From Sciscionella marina DSM 45152 (lineage in GTDB: Bacteria; Actinomycetota; Actinomycetes; Mycobacteriales; Pseudonocardiaceae): a stretch of 64,000 nucleotides of DNA. Each line of letters opens with the position of its first letter. Positions within the stretch are counted from its first letter, which is position 1. The stretch covers positions 307,342 through 371,341 of the forward strand of contig NZ_KB905414.1 of assembly GCF_000379465.1 (NCBI RefSeq). The letters are read 5' to 3'. Below, in pieces: positions 51,551 through 60,997 of this stretch. The position numbers were made by a program, and so were the translations under genes. The notes under the pieces were generated by a model, which saw only the letters and a program-made list of their open reading frames with translations, was not told the origin of the DNA and ran no database searches.

Positions 51551-52005
51551 TAGATGGCCAAACCCGCCGCTGTCACCAGCTGCGTCTGCACGAACTGCAC
51601 CCAGGCCACGTTCACCTGGCTCGCCGCCACCCGGCCGAGCAGATCTCCGTCCCGGCGCACGTAGAGCCAGCGCGCGTGCGCGAGGGCGATGAACCAGTCG
51701 TCGACCATCCGCTGGTCGGTGAACCGAACCACCGCGGAACCGTCCCAGGCACGCAGTACCCGTTCGAGGGCGCCCAGGATCTCCGCGCGCAGCGGCTCGT
51801 CCCAGCGCCGGTGGAACTCCTCGTTCTCGCCCGGGTACACATCGGGGGCGAACCGGGCGAGGAACTGGCGCTGTCTGCGGCCGTCGCGGCGGTCCGAGAG
51901 CTTGGCGCCGAGTTCGGTGAAGATCACCCGCACCGAGACCGCGGTCGGTTCGGAGAACCGCAGCTCGGGAACCTCGCCGGGCACCGCTTCCACGTAGTCA
52001 TGCAT
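51550..52005 (-). CDS. DUF2017-like protein, second copy
   Basis: 151 residues. The C-terminal part (RMVDDWFIALAHARWLYVRRD, then AWVQFVQTQLVTAAGL) parallels the end of the canonical DUF2017 protein encoded at 54152-54700 ([17 protein letters not shown], then [14 protein letters not shown]); the N-terminal part is diverged. It directly follows a diverged ClpS-like gene and overlaps it, just as the canonical copy follows canonical clpS. Function unknown; a ClpS partner is inferred from the repeated pairing. Confidence 0.65.
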   Translation of the reverse strand: MHDYVEAVPGEVPELRFSEPTAVSVRVIFTELGAKLSDRRDGRRQRQFLARFAPDVYPGENEEFHRRWDEPLRAEILGALERVLRAWDGSAVVRFTDQRMVDDWFIALAHARWLYVRRDGDLLGRVAASQVNVAWVQFVQTQLVTAAGLAI

Positions 52006-52240
52006 CGGTTGCCTCCTCGGGGGTGATGCGCGCGAGCATGCCGAACGCCAGCAGCCGTGCCGCGAGCTCCTCGGCCTCGCCCCGCTCCGGGTAGCTGCCC
52101 AGCTCGACCGACCCGTCGGCGTGGGCGCGCCGGGCGTAGCTCGCGGCGATCCCCTCGGACCAGCCGAACACGCGGTGCAGCGCGTAGGCGACCGCCTCAC
52201 TCGCGTTCACATCGTCGGAGATCAGACTCAACCGCACCAT
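51998..52240 (-). CDS. ClpS-like Clp protease adaptor, second copy
   Basis: 80 residues, about the bare ClpS core. SDDVNASEAVAYALHRVFGWSEG aligns with the [12 protein letters not shown] region of the canonical ClpS (54697-54990). Asp9 and His40 are 31 residues apart, the same as Asp35 and His66 of E. coli ClpS that bind N-degron residues, so substrate binding may be kept. It lacks the N-terminal extension needed by E. coli ClpS for delivery. Overlaps the second DUF2017 gene by 8 bases. Confidence 0.75.
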   Translation of the reverse strand: MVRLSLISDDVNASEAVAYALHRVFGWSEGIAASYARRAHADGSVELGSYPERGEAEELAARLLAFGMLARITPEEATDA

Positions 52241-52260
52241 GACCGTGCACGATATAGACC

Positions 52261-52977
52261 ATGCCGCAGGAGAAGACAACGCATGCTGGCGAACCGCACG
52301 AGGCAGGCACGAGCGATCGGCTCAACTGGCTGCGCGCCGGGGTGCTCGGGGCCAATGACGGGATCGTGTCGACGGCGAGCATCGTCGTGGGTGTCGCGGG
52401 CGCCGGTGCCACCCCCGCCGCCGTACTCACCGCGGGAGCGGCCGGGCTGTTCGCCGGTGCGATGTCCATGGCCTCCGGGGAGTACGTCTCGGTGTCCAGC
52501 CAGCGCGATGCCGAGCAGGCGATGCTGGCCGAGGAGCGCGCCGAGCTCGCCGAGGATCCCGGGGCCGAACTGACCGAGCTCGCCGGGATCTACGAGGCCA
52601 GGGGGCTCACCCCGGAACTGGCCCGCCAGGTCGCCGAGCAGCTCTCCGCGCACGATGCACTCGGTGCGCACGCCTCGGCCGAGCTCGGCATCGACCCGGA
52701 TCACCTGGCCAGTCCCTGGCAGGCGGCACTGAGCAGTTTCCTCGCGTTCAGCGCCGGCGCGATCCTGCCGCTGCTGTCCGGGGTGCTGCTCACCGATCCG
52801 TACCGGGTTCCGGTCACCGGTCTCGTGGTGATCCTGGCGCTGACCATCACCGGCACCACCAGCTCCCGGCTCGGGCACGCGCCGCGGCTGCGGGCCACGG
52901 TGCGCAATGTGCTCGGCGGGCTGCTCGCGATGGCGGTGACCTACGGGATCGGCACCCTGGTCGGGCACGCCATCTAG
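52261..52977 (+). CDS. VIT1/CCC1 family metal transporter
   Basis: 238 residues. RAGVLGANDGIVSTASIVVGVAGAG is the first membrane helix with the family signature, and GAMSMASGEYVSVSSQRDAE the second. An acidic, helical metal-binding insert (95-160) precedes three C-terminal helices. Moves Fe2+ or Mn2+. Divergent from the ClpS-like gene with only 20 bases between starts. Confidence 0.92.
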   Translation: MPQEKTTHAGEPHEAGTSDRLNWLRAGVLGANDGIVSTASIVVGVAGAGATPAAVLTAGAAGLFAGAMSMASGEYVSVSSQRDAEQAMLAEERAELAEDPGAELTELAGIYEARGLTPELARQVAEQLSAHDALGAHASAELGIDPDHLASPWQAALSSFLAFSAGAILPLLSGVLLTDPYRVPVTGLVVILALTITGTTSSRLGHAPRLRATVRNVLGGLLAMAVTYGIGTLVGHAI

Positions 52978-52988
52978 GGCTGTTCCCT

Positions 52989-53131
52989 GGTGGCGGAGCC
53001 GCTTCACACTGCTGGCAACCGGCACCGCGGCGGGTTCTCAGGCGTCTCGTCGCGAGGACAGCGCCGACGTGGTGTGTCGGCATACCTGAGGAGACGATCC
53101 CGGAGCGAGGGGCGCATGAGGTTCCGCCACC
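52989..53131. repeat. possible dispersed intergenic element with terminal inverted repeats
   Basis: GGTGGCGGAGCC (52989-53000) and GGTTCCGCCACC (53120-53131) are complementary at 11 of 12 positions and bound a 143-base non-coding stretch between convergent genes. The style resembles small non-autonomous repeats of actinobacterial chromosomes. No second copy is present in this window. Confidence 0.35.
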
Positions 53132-53165
53132 CGCACCGCCACTCAGGCTGCCACGCGACCAATTC

Positions 53166-54140
53166 TCAGCCGAACGCTTCCGGCCAGACATCCCGGTAGG
53201 CGGGCACCCCGTCGAGCCCGGTCGCGGCGAGCAGGCCGTGCACCATGGCGCGGGTGAACACCTCGGCGGCCGCGGTGCCCAGTTCGTCACGCACCCGGGG
53301 ATCGGCGATCGGCGCCTCGGTCCCGGTGGCCATGGCGAACACGGTGTCCCCGTCGAACATGGAGTGCGCGGGCCGTACCGCCCTGGCGAGCCCGTCCTGA
53401 CCGGACATGGCCAGGCGCTGCGCGGCGGCCTTGTCCAGCGAGGCGTCCGTGGCGACCACACCGATGGTGGTGTTGAGCGGGTTGGGAAACTCGACCAGTT
53501 CGGCAGGCCGGTTCGGAATGGCGATCCCGTAGTCCCCCTCGGCACCGGGATCGATGCCGTACGGCCGCCCGGTCGCCGCGTCCACGGCCCGCCCGGCCGC
53601 GTTCACCGCGACCAGCGCGCCGAGGGTGTATCCGGCGGTGGTGCGGGTGCTCGCGGTGCCGATCCCCCCCTTGAGCCCATCGGTGGTCGCCCCGGTCCCC
53701 GCGCCGACGGTGCCCTGCTCGACCCGGCCCCCGGCCGCGGCACAGGCGAGGTAGCCGAACTCGGCGTCGGGACGGTTGCCCCAGTCCGAACGCGGCAGGT
53801 CGAACAGCACCGCGGCGGGCACGATCGGCACCACCATGTGCGGCCGGGTACCGACCGGGAGCCCGTGCCCGTGTTCACCGAGCCAGCGCATCACCCCGTC
53901 CGCGGGAGCGAGCCCGTAGGCGCTGCCCCCGGAAAGGCACACCGCGTGCATCCGCTGCACCAGGTTCTGCGGGGCGAGCAGATCGGTCTCCCGGGTCCCC
54001 GGCGCCCCTCCCCTGCTGTCCACGCCACCGGTCGCACCCGCGAGGCAGCGCACCACGGTGGTCCCGGTCGCCCAGCCGGTTTCGAGGCGCTGATGCTGCC
54101 CCACCTCGATGCCCGCGACATCGGTGATCGAGCCGCTCAT
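53166..54140 (-). CDS. P1 family (DmpA-like) self-processing peptidase
   Basis: 324 residues. The Ntn-type self-cleavage site is probably before Thr224 in LN223-TTIGVVATDAS; the glycine-rich GAGTGATTDGLKGGIG segment is typical. Corresponds to Rv1333, an aminopeptidase-like hydrolase. ATG preceded by GGGGTGAG; it follows the DUF2017 gene by 11 bases, the Rv1331-Rv1333 order. Confidence 0.92.
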   Translation of the reverse strand: MSGSITDVAGIEVGQHQRLETGWATGTTVVRCLAGATGGVDSRGGAPGTRETDLLAPQNLVQRMHAVCLSGGSAYGLAPADGVMRWLGEHGHGLPVGTRPHMVVPIVPAAVLFDLPRSDWGNRPDAEFGYLACAAAGGRVEQGTVGAGTGATTDGLKGGIGTASTRTTAGYTLGALVAVNAAGRAVDAATGRPYGIDPGAEGDYGIAIPNRPAELVEFPNPLNTTIGVVATDASLDKAAAQRLAMSGQDGLARAVRPAHSMFDGDTVFAMATGTEAPIADPRVRDELGTAAAEVFTRAMVHGLLAATGLDGVPAYRDVWPEAFG

Positions 54141-54151
54141 AGGCTCACCCC

Positions 54152-54700
54152 TCACAGAACCCGCAGCAGGCTGTCCTGCATCCAGGTCAACCAGTGGTAG
54201 ACGGCGAGCTGGGCGGCGCGTGGATCATCGGAGGGAAGCTGTTCGGGCATGTCCTCGGTGACCCCGATCATCGAGCCGAGCGCGAGCCGCAAATCGTTGA
54301 GCGCGGAAAGCCAGGAGCTCGCGGTCTCCTCGTCCAGCGAGACGGTCCCGCCGTCGGCGGGCACGGTCTCCAGCAGGGTCGCGGCCACGCCCTGTTTCGC
54401 GGCGAGCAGTTCGGGCTCGTGCAGCGAACGCAGCGCGGCCGCCGAATCCGCGTACTCCGCGCCCTCCGCGGTGTCCATCCGGTGGAAATCCGGAAGCAGC
54501 CGGGACAGCACCGGATCCCGCGGCGCGGTGGCGGGCCCGGTACGGATGCCGGTGAGTTCGGCGAGCTCGTCCTGCGGGGTCTCGCTCTCCCGCTCGGCGA
54601 ACAGTTCGGTCAGTTGCTCGACGAGGGTACGCAGCAGAGCCGCCTCATGCCGGTCGAGTTTGGCGAGGATGCGCTCGCCCTTGCGCCGCCAGTGCTTCAT
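54152..54700 (-). CDS. DUF2017 protein (Rv1332-like)
   Basis: 182 residues, canonical member: [25 protein letters not shown] at the start and [17 protein letters not shown] at the end. Its ATG overlaps the clpS stop by 4 bases, so the two are made together. Function unknown, but the constant link to clpS suggests a role with the Clp system. Confidence 0.9.
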   Translation of the reverse strand: MKHWRRKGERILAKLDRHEAALLRTLVEQLTELFAERESETPQDELAELTGIRTGPATAPRDPVLSRLLPDFHRMDTAEGAEYADSAAALRSLHEPELLAAKQGVAATLLETVPADGGTVSLDEETASSWLSALNDLRLALGSMIGVTEDMPEQLPSDDPRAAQLAVYHWLTWMQDSLLRVL

Positions 54701-54990
54701 GCGCCCGGCTGCTCCATGGTCGCCCACAGCCCGGCCGCGTGCAGCCGCGAGACATCCCCCTCGACCTTGTCCTTGGAACCGGTCGACACGATCGCCTTTC
54801 CCTTGTGGTGCACGTCGAGCATGAGGCTGGTCGCCTTGTCCTTGCCGTACCCGAACAGCTTCTGGAACACGTAGGTCACGTACGACATGAGATTGACCGG
54901 GTCGTTCCACACCACCGTCTGCCAGGGCAGGGCGGCACCGGCCTGTTCGGCGCGCTCCTGCTCGACTTCCGGGGTCGCCTGGGTGGACAT
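54697..54990 (-). CDS. clpS: ClpS, N-degron adaptor of ClpAP/ClpCP
   Basis: 97 residues. [21 protein letters not shown], then [13 protein letters not shown], then [11 protein letters not shown]: the actinobacterial ClpS core. Binding residues Asn29, Asp30 and His61 match the E. coli Asn34/Asp35/His66 set. Delivers proteins with destabilising N-termini to ClpC1P. The N-terminal 20 residues are flexible and acidic. Confidence 0.95.
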   Translation of the reverse strand: MSTQATPEVEQERAEQAGAALPWQTVVWNDPVNLMSYVTYVFQKLFGYGKDKATSLMLDVHHKGKAIVSTGSKDKVEGDVSRLHAAGLWATMEQPGA

Positions 54991-55072
54991 GACTCCATGG
55001 TGGCACATCCGTTGCGGCGACTCGGCGATGAGATCGCCCGGAAACCGTGGTGATCGGGTTACCGTACGCAGC

Positions 55073-56215
55073 GTGACAGGCAGTATTTTGCATCGGCGGA
55101 TGCGTGCACACGATCCCGATGAGCCGCATCGCGCGGCGACCCCTCTCGAGCTGCTGTTCGACCTGGCCTTCGTGGTCGCGGTCGGCTTCGTGGTGGAAGA
55201 GCTCGCGCACGCAGTCGAGCAGGGCCACGCGGGACTCGGCGCGGGCCGGTTCCTCATGGTGTTCTTCGCGATCTGGTGGGCCTGGGTGAACTTTTCCCAC
55301 TTCGGCTCGGTCTACGACACCGATGACGCGCTGTATCGCGTGCTGACCATGGTGCAGATCGGCGGGGTGCTGGTGCTCGCGGCCGGGGTGGAGCCCGCCT
55401 TCACCGAGGCCGATTTCACCGTGATCGTGATCGGCTACGTGATCATGCGCATCGCGATGGTGTGCCAGTGGCTGCGTGCCGCGGTGGAGTACCCGCAAGC
55501 GCGCAGGAGCTCGCTGTTCTTCGCGGGCGGGATCCTGATCGTGCAGCTGGGCTGGATCGGGCGGCTGTTCCTGCCCGACTCGCTCGCGATCGCCAGCTTC
55601 ATCGTGCTCGCGGTGCTCGAGATCGCCGTCCCGGTGGTCGCCGAATCCGCGGGCGGGACCACCCAGTGGCACCCCGGCCACCTGGCCGAGCGCTACAGCC
55701 TGTTCATCATCATCGTGCTCGGTGAGCAGGTGGTCGGTTCCACCAACGCGCTCGTCGAGGGTTTCAAGGAGCCGGACCACCTCACCGAGCTGATCGGGGT
55801 CGCCGTCGGCGGGCTCGTGGTGTTCATGGCGCTGTGGTGGCTGTACTTCGACCGGTTCGAAGATCACCCTCGTACCCTGCGCGGCACGCTGACCTGGGCG
55901 TATGGGCACTACTTCCTGCTCGGCGCGATCGCGGCCGCCGGAGCGGGGGTCGAGGTCGCGATCGTCGCGGTGAGCAAGGATGTGCCCGCCGGACCGGCGC
56001 TCGCGATCCCGGTGGCGGTGTATCTGCTCGGGCTCTGGCTGCTCTACGGCGGGCCGAAGGCGAACCTGGTCGGCAAGATCGCCGGGCCGCTCGCCGCGGT
56101 CCTGATCCTGGCCGGGGCGTTCACTCCGGCCGCCTTCTGGGTCACCGTCGCGGTCCTGGTGATCTTGGTCGCGGTGAAAACGGTGAGCGCTCGCGGTGAA
56201 TCCGAACCGGCCTAG
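55073..56215 (+). CDS. LtrA (low temperature requirement A) family membrane protein
   Basis: 380 residues with about ten membrane helices. The LtrA start [18 protein letters not shown] and the mid-protein [21 protein letters not shown] are both present. Starts with GTG. Molecular function of the family is not established. Divergent from clpS and 10 bases upstream of pncB. Confidence 0.92.
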   Translation: MTGSILHRRMRAHDPDEPHRAATPLELLFDLAFVVAVGFVVEELAHAVEQGHAGLGAGRFLMVFFAIWWAWVNFSHFGSVYDTDDALYRVLTMVQIGGVLVLAAGVEPAFTEADFTVIVIGYVIMRIAMVCQWLRAAVEYPQARRSSLFFAGGILIVQLGWIGRLFLPDSLAIASFIVLAVLEIAVPVVAESAGGTTQWHPGHLAERYSLFIIIVLGEQVVGSTNALVEGFKEPDHLTELIGVAVGGLVVFMALWWLYFDRFEDHPRTLRGTLTWAYGHYFLLGAIAAAGAGVEVAIVAVSKDVPAGPALAIPVAVYLLGLWLLYGGPKANLVGKIAGPLAAVLILAGAFTPAAFWVTVAVLVILVAVKTVSARGESEPA

Positions 56216-56225
56216 GCTCGGTGCC

Positions 56226-57506
56226 ATGTCGTCCACGGCACTGCTGACCGACCATTACGAACTGACCATGCTCGCGGGCGCGCTGCGCGATGAGCGCGGC
56301 ATGATCCCCTGTGTGTTCGAGGTCTTCGGGCGCCGGTTGCCCGACGGCCGCCGCTACGGGGTCGTCGCGGGCACCGAACGAGTGCTCGAGGCGATCGCGG
56401 ACTTCCGCTTCGGTGAGCCGGAACTGGAGTACCTGCGGGCGCATGAGGTCGTGGACGAGCGCGCGCTCGACTGGCTGGCCGGGTACCGGTTCACCGGCGA
56501 TGTGGACGGGTATCCCGAGGGCGAGCTGTACTACCCGGGATCGCCGATCCTGACCGTGCACGCGCCGTTCGTGGTCGGCGTGGTGCTGGAGACGGTGATC
56601 CTGTCGATCCTCAACCACGACAGCGCGATCGCCTCCGCCGCGGCCCGGATGGCCTCGGCGGCCGGGGAACGCCCGATGATCGAGATGGGTTCGCGGCGCA
56701 CCCACGAGCAGTCCGCGGTGGCCGCGGCCCGGTCCGCCTACCTCGCCGGGTTCGCCTCCACCTCGAATCTGGAGGCGGGCCGCAGGCACGGCATCCCGAC
56801 CAAGGGCACCTCGGCGCACGCGTACACACTGCTGCACGAGACCGAGGAGCAAGCGTTCGCCTCACAGGTCGCCGCGCTCGGCCCGGGCACCACCCTGCTG
56901 GTGGACACCTACGACATCACCGAGGGCATCAACACCGCGGTCCGGGTCGCGGGCACCGGGCTCGGCGCGGTGCGCATCGACTCCGGGGATCTGGGCGTGA
57001 TGGCGCACAAGGCCCGCGAACAGCTGGACCGGCTCGGCGCGCACGACACCAGGATCGTGGTGTCCGGGGACCTCGACGAGTACGCGATCGCCGCCCTGCG
57101 CGCCGAACCCGTGGACGCCTACGGGGTGGGCACCTCCGTGGTGACCGGATCCGGTTCCCCGACCGCCGGACTGGTCTACAAGCTGGTCGAGGTGAACGGG
57201 CGCGCGGTGGCCAAACGCAGCTCGCACAAGGCCTCCATCGGCGGCGCGAAGGCCGTGCTGCGCAGGCACAAGGAAACGGGCACCGCGCTGGAGGAGGTCG
57301 TGCACCCCTGGAGCAGGCAGGTGCCGCTCGGTGCGCACGACACCAGGATCACCACGCCGCTGCTGCGCTCCGGTTCCCCGGTCGAAGGCCTGCCGGCGCT
57401 CGCCGATTCCCGGGAACGATTGCGTGACGCTCTGGTGCGCGTGCCCTGGGAAGGGTTGAAACTGTCGAGGGGCGAACCGGCGATCCCGACGACCTTCCTG
57501 GAGTAG
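56226..57506 (+). CDS. pncB: nicotinate phosphoribosyltransferase
   Basis: 426 residues. LLTDHYELTMLAGAL at the start, EMGSRRTHEQSAVAAARSAYLAGF around the phosphoribosyl site and GTSAHAYTLLHETE are diagnostic. Makes nicotinate mononucleotide for NAD salvage. Followed after 2 bases by the nicotinamidase gene, giving a compact salvage operon. Confidence 0.96.
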   Translation: MSSTALLTDHYELTMLAGALRDERGMIPCVFEVFGRRLPDGRRYGVVAGTERVLEAIADFRFGEPELEYLRAHEVVDERALDWLAGYRFTGDVDGYPEGELYYPGSPILTVHAPFVVGVVLETVILSILNHDSAIASAAARMASAAGERPMIEMGSRRTHEQSAVAAARSAYLAGFASTSNLEAGRRHGIPTKGTSAHAYTLLHETEEQAFASQVAALGPGTTLLVDTYDITEGINTAVRVAGTGLGAVRIDSGDLGVMAHKAREQLDRLGAHDTRIVVSGDLDEYAIAALRAEPVDAYGVGTSVVTGSGSPTAGLVYKLVEVNGRAVAKRSSHKASIGGAKAVLRRHKETGTALEEVVHPWSRQVPLGAHDTRITTPLLRSGSPVEGLPALADSRERLRDALVRVPWEGLKLSRGEPAIPTTFLE

Positions 57507-57508
57507 AC

Positions 57509-58075
57509 ATGAGCGAGCTTGCGAGCGAACCATCGTCACCGGTGCGCGCACTGCTTGTCGTGGATGTGCAGAACGACTTCTGCGAGGGTGGCGCGCTCGC
57601 GGTCGCCGGCGGCGGGGCGGTCGCGGCGGCGATCAGCGCGCACCTGGCAGCCGAGCGGTACGAGCACATCGCGGCGACCCGGGACTATCACATCGATCCC
57701 GGGGAACACTTCGCCGCGGAACCGGATTTCGTCACGTCCTGGCCGGTGCACTGTGTCGCGGGTACCCCTGGCGCGTCCTTCCATCCCGAGCTGGATGTCG
57801 CCCCGATCGGCGCGGTGTTCTCCAAGGGGCAGTACTCGCACGGCTACTCGGGTTTCGAGGGGACCGGGCTCACCGCCTGGTTGCGCGCGCGTTCGGTGGA
57901 CCAGGTGCACATTGCGGGCCTGGCCACGGATCACTGCGTGCGCGCGACCGCGCTCGACGCGGCCCGCGAAGGTTTCCCGACCACGGTGCTGCTCGACCTG
58001 TGCGCGGGTGTTTCCGAGCAGACCGTGGCCGATGCCCTCGAGCAGCTGCGCGCGGCAGGGGTACACCTGGTCTAA
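57509..58075 (+). CDS. pncA: nicotinamidase
   Basis: 188 residues, isochorismatase-like fold. Catalytic triad Asp19, Lys106 and Cys143; metal ligands Asp59, His61 and His67 (RDYHIDPGEHF). Deamidates nicotinamide to nicotinate for PncB; would also activate pyrazinamide. GGAG lies 6 bases before the ATG. The first codons carry the dispersed repeat also found at murI. Confidence 0.95.
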   Translation: MSELASEPSSPVRALLVVDVQNDFCEGGALAVAGGGAVAAAISAHLAAERYEHIAATRDYHIDPGEHFAAEPDFVTSWPVHCVAGTPGASFHPELDVAPIGAVFSKGQYSHGYSGFEGTGLTAWLRARSVDQVHIAGLATDHCVRATALDAAREGFPTTVLLDLCAGVSEQTVADALEQLRAAGVHLV

Positions 58076-58080
58076 GACGT

Positions 58081-58104
58081 CACGGTGTTCAAGACGTCAC
58101 CGTG
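58081..58104. terminator. inverted repeat between pncA and the secreted-protein gene
   Basis: CACGGTG (58081-58087) pairs with CACCGTG (58098-58104) around 10 bases, and AAGACGTCAC occurs twice (58074-58083 and 58091-58100). It overlaps the 3' ends of two convergent genes and may be a weak terminator. Confidence 0.35.
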
Positions 58105-58742
58105 CAGTGCACCGAGCCGACGTAGATGTCCCCGGATGCGGGCCCGCCCTCCGGGAACAGCTGCACGTGCAGCGCGTTCATGGTGAGGCTGCCGTCCCGC
58201 GTGGGGGATGGCACCACCTCGCCGAAGGTCAGCTTCGCCAGCGGCTTGTCGCCCTGCCCGGCTCCGGGCACGGTCACCGAGTAGTCGGCCGGAACCTTCT
58301 CCGGTAGCTCGACCCCGTAGTAGCCGCCGACCGAGAACCGTGCGGCGCTCTGGCCCGTCGTGCCCTCGCAGCCCGCCTGGTAGGAGGAGAAACCGATCTC
58401 CGGTCCGCCGTAGGCACGCAGCGCGGTGAGCCGGAAGTCCGCCCCGGTGGCCGACATCGTGGTCTTCTTGTGCGCGGTGTCCTGGGCACAGCTGCTCTGG
58501 CCCTTCCCGAAGGCGGCCACATCGTCCTGTGTCACGCCCTCGGTCGGGAACTCCCCCGGATGCGCCAGATCGCACGGCGCGAGTGCGTCGATCGTGGTGT
58601 TCTTTCCGTCGATGACCACCGAGGCCGAGCCGAGACTGGCCGTGCCCGCCACCGTCGCCGCCGTGGCGTTCGCGGCCGCCGCTCCCACCAGCAGACCGCA
58701 CGCGCTCAGCCCGAAGGCAGTCATCGCCCTGCGTATCAACAT
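58089..58742 (-). CDS. secreted hypothetical protein
   Basis: 217 residues. A Sec signal peptide (MLIRRAMTAFGLSACGLLVGAAAANA) is followed by a mature domain of about 190 residues rich in small and beta-forming residues, with four cysteines (in PCDLAHPG, SSCAQDT, AGCEGTT and VHCTVTS) that could form two disulfides. It ends VGSVHCTVTS, common in actinobacterial secreted proteins of the choice-of-anchor type. Divergent from dinG. Function unknown. Confidence 0.8.
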   Translation of the reverse strand: MLIRRAMTAFGLSACGLLVGAAAANATAATVAGTASLGSASVVIDGKNTTIDALAPCDLAHPGEFPTEGVTQDDVAAFGKGQSSCAQDTAHKKTTMSATGADFRLTALRAYGGPEIGFSSYQAGCEGTTGQSAARFSVGGYYGVELPEKVPADYSVTVPGAGQGDKPLAKLTFGEVVPSPTRDGSLTMNALHVQLFPEGGPASGDIYVGSVHCTVTS

Positions 58743-58803
58743 GCGCACAGCTTTCCGAGGTGTCCTCCCCGGAACAAGTCGCCCGACCGGGTAAGGTCGC
58801 CGG

Positions 58804-60825
58804 GTGCCATCCGTGACCGCCGAAGACACCCTCCTGGACACCGCGGTCGTCGCCATCGGTGGCGCGCCGCGTGAGGGACAGGTGCGCATGGCCGAGGCCG
58901 TCGCCCGCTCCATCCGTACCGGTGCCCACCTCGCCGTGCAGGCCGGAACCGGAACCGGGAAATCGCTCGCCTATCTGGTGCCCGCGGTCGAGCACGCGGT
59001 GCGTTCCGGAAGCACCGTCGTGGTCTCCACATCCACGATCGCGCTGCAGCGCCAGCTCATCGACCGCGATCTGCCCCGGCTCGCGGACGCGCTCGAGAAA
59101 CGGCTCGGGCGCCGTCCGGAGTTCGCGATGCTCAAGGGGCGGCGCAACTATCTGTGCCTGCACCGGCTGGACTCCGGTCCGGACGAGGACGAGGAACCCG
59201 AGGCCCTGTTCGACCCGTTCGCGGCCTCGGCGACCGAGCGGGCCGTGCGCAGGTTGCGCGAATGGGCCGAGCAGACCACCACCGGGGACCGCGATGAGCT
59301 CGTGCCCGGGGTCGCCGACAAGGCCTGGCGCCAGGTCTCGGTGACCGCACGGGAATGCCTCGGCCAGCGCTGCTCGCTGTTCACCGAGTGCTGGGCAGAG
59401 AAGGCCCGTGGTGCGGCGGGGCGCGCCGACATCGTGGTCACCAACCATTCGCTGCTGGCCATCGACGCCCTGGAGAGCGCACAGGTGCTGCCCGAGCACG
59501 AAGTGGTCATCGTGGACGAGGCGCACGATCTCGTGGACCGGGTGACCTCGGCGGCGACCGCGGAACTCACCGGGGCGATGGTGTCCACCGCGGTGCGCCG
59601 CTGCGGCAGGCTGATCGACGAGGCGACCGTGGACCGGCTCGGCGAAGCGGGCGATGCGGTGGCCGCGCTGCTCGGCGAACAACCCAGCGGGCGCCTGGAT
59701 GTGCTGCCCTCCGCGCTCGGCAACGCGCTCGCCGCACTGCGCGATGCCGCGAAGGCCTGCCTGGACGCGTTCGGCCCGGCACGCAAAGAGGAACAGGACG
59801 CCGCCACCGCGCGCAAGATCGCCCTCGCCCTGCTCGACGACATGCACGAAACCGCCGAGCGGATGCTGCGCGCCTTCGACGCGGAACTGGGCGAGCGCTT
59901 CGACGTGGTGTGGTGCACGAACGACGGTGAGCGCCCCGCCGTGCTGCGCATCGCCCCGCTCACCGTGTCCGGGCTGCTGCGCGAGCGCCTCTTCGGGCAG
60001 AGCACCACGATCCTCACCTCGGCGACGCTGGCGCTCGGCGGCAGCTTCGAACCGCTGGCCAAACAGTGGGGACTGCCTGCCGAACGCGAACCCGCGGAAC
60101 CGGATCCCGGGGCCAGCACCGAAAAACCCGCACCGTCCGATGTGGACACACTGCGCTGGACGAGCCTGGATGTCGGTTCCCCGTTCGAGCACTCCTCGCA
60201 CGGAATCCTGTACGTGGCCAAGCATCTGCCCGCACCCGGCCGGGACGGTACCCCGCCGCCGGTGCTCGAGGAGCTCGCCGATCTGGTGGACGCCGCCGGT
60301 GGGCGCACCCTGGGCCTGTTCTCCTCGATGCGCGCGGCCAAGGCAGCGGCCGAATACCTGCGGGACAAGACCGAACTGCCGATCCTGTGCCAGGGCGAGG
60401 ATTCCACCGGACAGCTGGTGCGCAAGTTCAGCGAAGACCCGTGCACCTGCCTGTTCGGCACCCTGTCCCTGTGGCAGGGCGTGGACGTTCCCGGGCCGTC
60501 CCTGCAACTCGTCGTGCTCGACCGGATTCCCTTCCCGCGCCCCGACGACCCGCTGTTCTCCGCGCGCCAGCGCAGCGTGGATGCCCGTGGTGGCAACGGA
60601 TTCCTCACCGTCGCCGCCACCCACGCCGCCCTGCTGATCGCCCAGGGAACCGGGCGGCTGCTGCGCACCGTGGACGACCGCGGCGTGATCGCGGTGCTCG
60701 ACCCGCGCTTCGCCACCGCGCGGTATTCGGGTTTCCTGCGTTCCTCGCTGCCGTCCTACTGGCCGACCAGCGATCCGACGGTGGCCAGGGCCGCACTGCA
60801 CCGATTGGACAAGGCCGCGGGGTAG
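58804..60825 (+). CDS. dinG: DinG-family iron-sulfur DNA helicase
   Basis: 673 residues, superfamily 2 XPD-like. Walker A GTGTGKS (48-54), the 4Fe-4S cysteines Cys118, Cys185, Cys190 and Cys196, DEAH (238-241), and motif VI QGTGRLLRT near the end. Unwinds DNA 5'-3' and resolves R-loops or D-loops. Starts with GTG. Corresponds to Rv1329c beside pncB. Confidence 0.95.
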   Translation: MPSVTAEDTLLDTAVVAIGGAPREGQVRMAEAVARSIRTGAHLAVQAGTGTGKSLAYLVPAVEHAVRSGSTVVVSTSTIALQRQLIDRDLPRLADALEKRLGRRPEFAMLKGRRNYLCLHRLDSGPDEDEEPEALFDPFAASATERAVRRLREWAEQTTTGDRDELVPGVADKAWRQVSVTARECLGQRCSLFTECWAEKARGAAGRADIVVTNHSLLAIDALESAQVLPEHEVVIVDEAHDLVDRVTSAATAELTGAMVSTAVRRCGRLIDEATVDRLGEAGDAVAALLGEQPSGRLDVLPSALGNALAALRDAAKACLDAFGPARKEEQDAATARKIALALLDDMHETAERMLRAFDAELGERFDVVWCTNDGERPAVLRIAPLTVSGLLRERLFGQSTTILTSATLALGGSFEPLAKQWGLPAEREPAEPDPGASTEKPAPSDVDTLRWTSLDVGSPFEHSSHGILYVAKHLPAPGRDGTPPPVLEELADLVDAAGGRTLGLFSSMRAAKAAAEYLRDKTELPILCQGEDSTGQLVRKFSEDPCTCLFGTLSLWQGVDVPGPSLQLVVLDRIPFPRPDDPLFSARQRSVDARGGNGFLTVAATHAALLIAQGTGRLLRTVDDRGVIAVLDPRFATARYSGFLRSSLPSYWPTSDPTVARAALHRLDKAAG

Positions 60826-60997
60826 TTACCGGGCTGATTTCCGCCGTGCCCCTGGTACCGATGCTCGTAGATCCGGCGGATCCGGACTGCGGAACACCGT
60901 GCCGACGGCGAGGGCCATGACCTCGAGTGCAGCCCGCAGGTGGCGTGCGCGTGAGCCACACCTGCCCGCGGACCGGTTCGAGGGCTGCTGAACCGCG

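Noticed and set aside
58072..60801. A 909-codon open frame on the minus strand opposite dinG
   Set aside because: Antisense to a complete, motif-rich helicase gene; its translation is Arg/Gly/His-rich with no domain. It is open only because GC-rich coding DNA rarely has stops in that frame.
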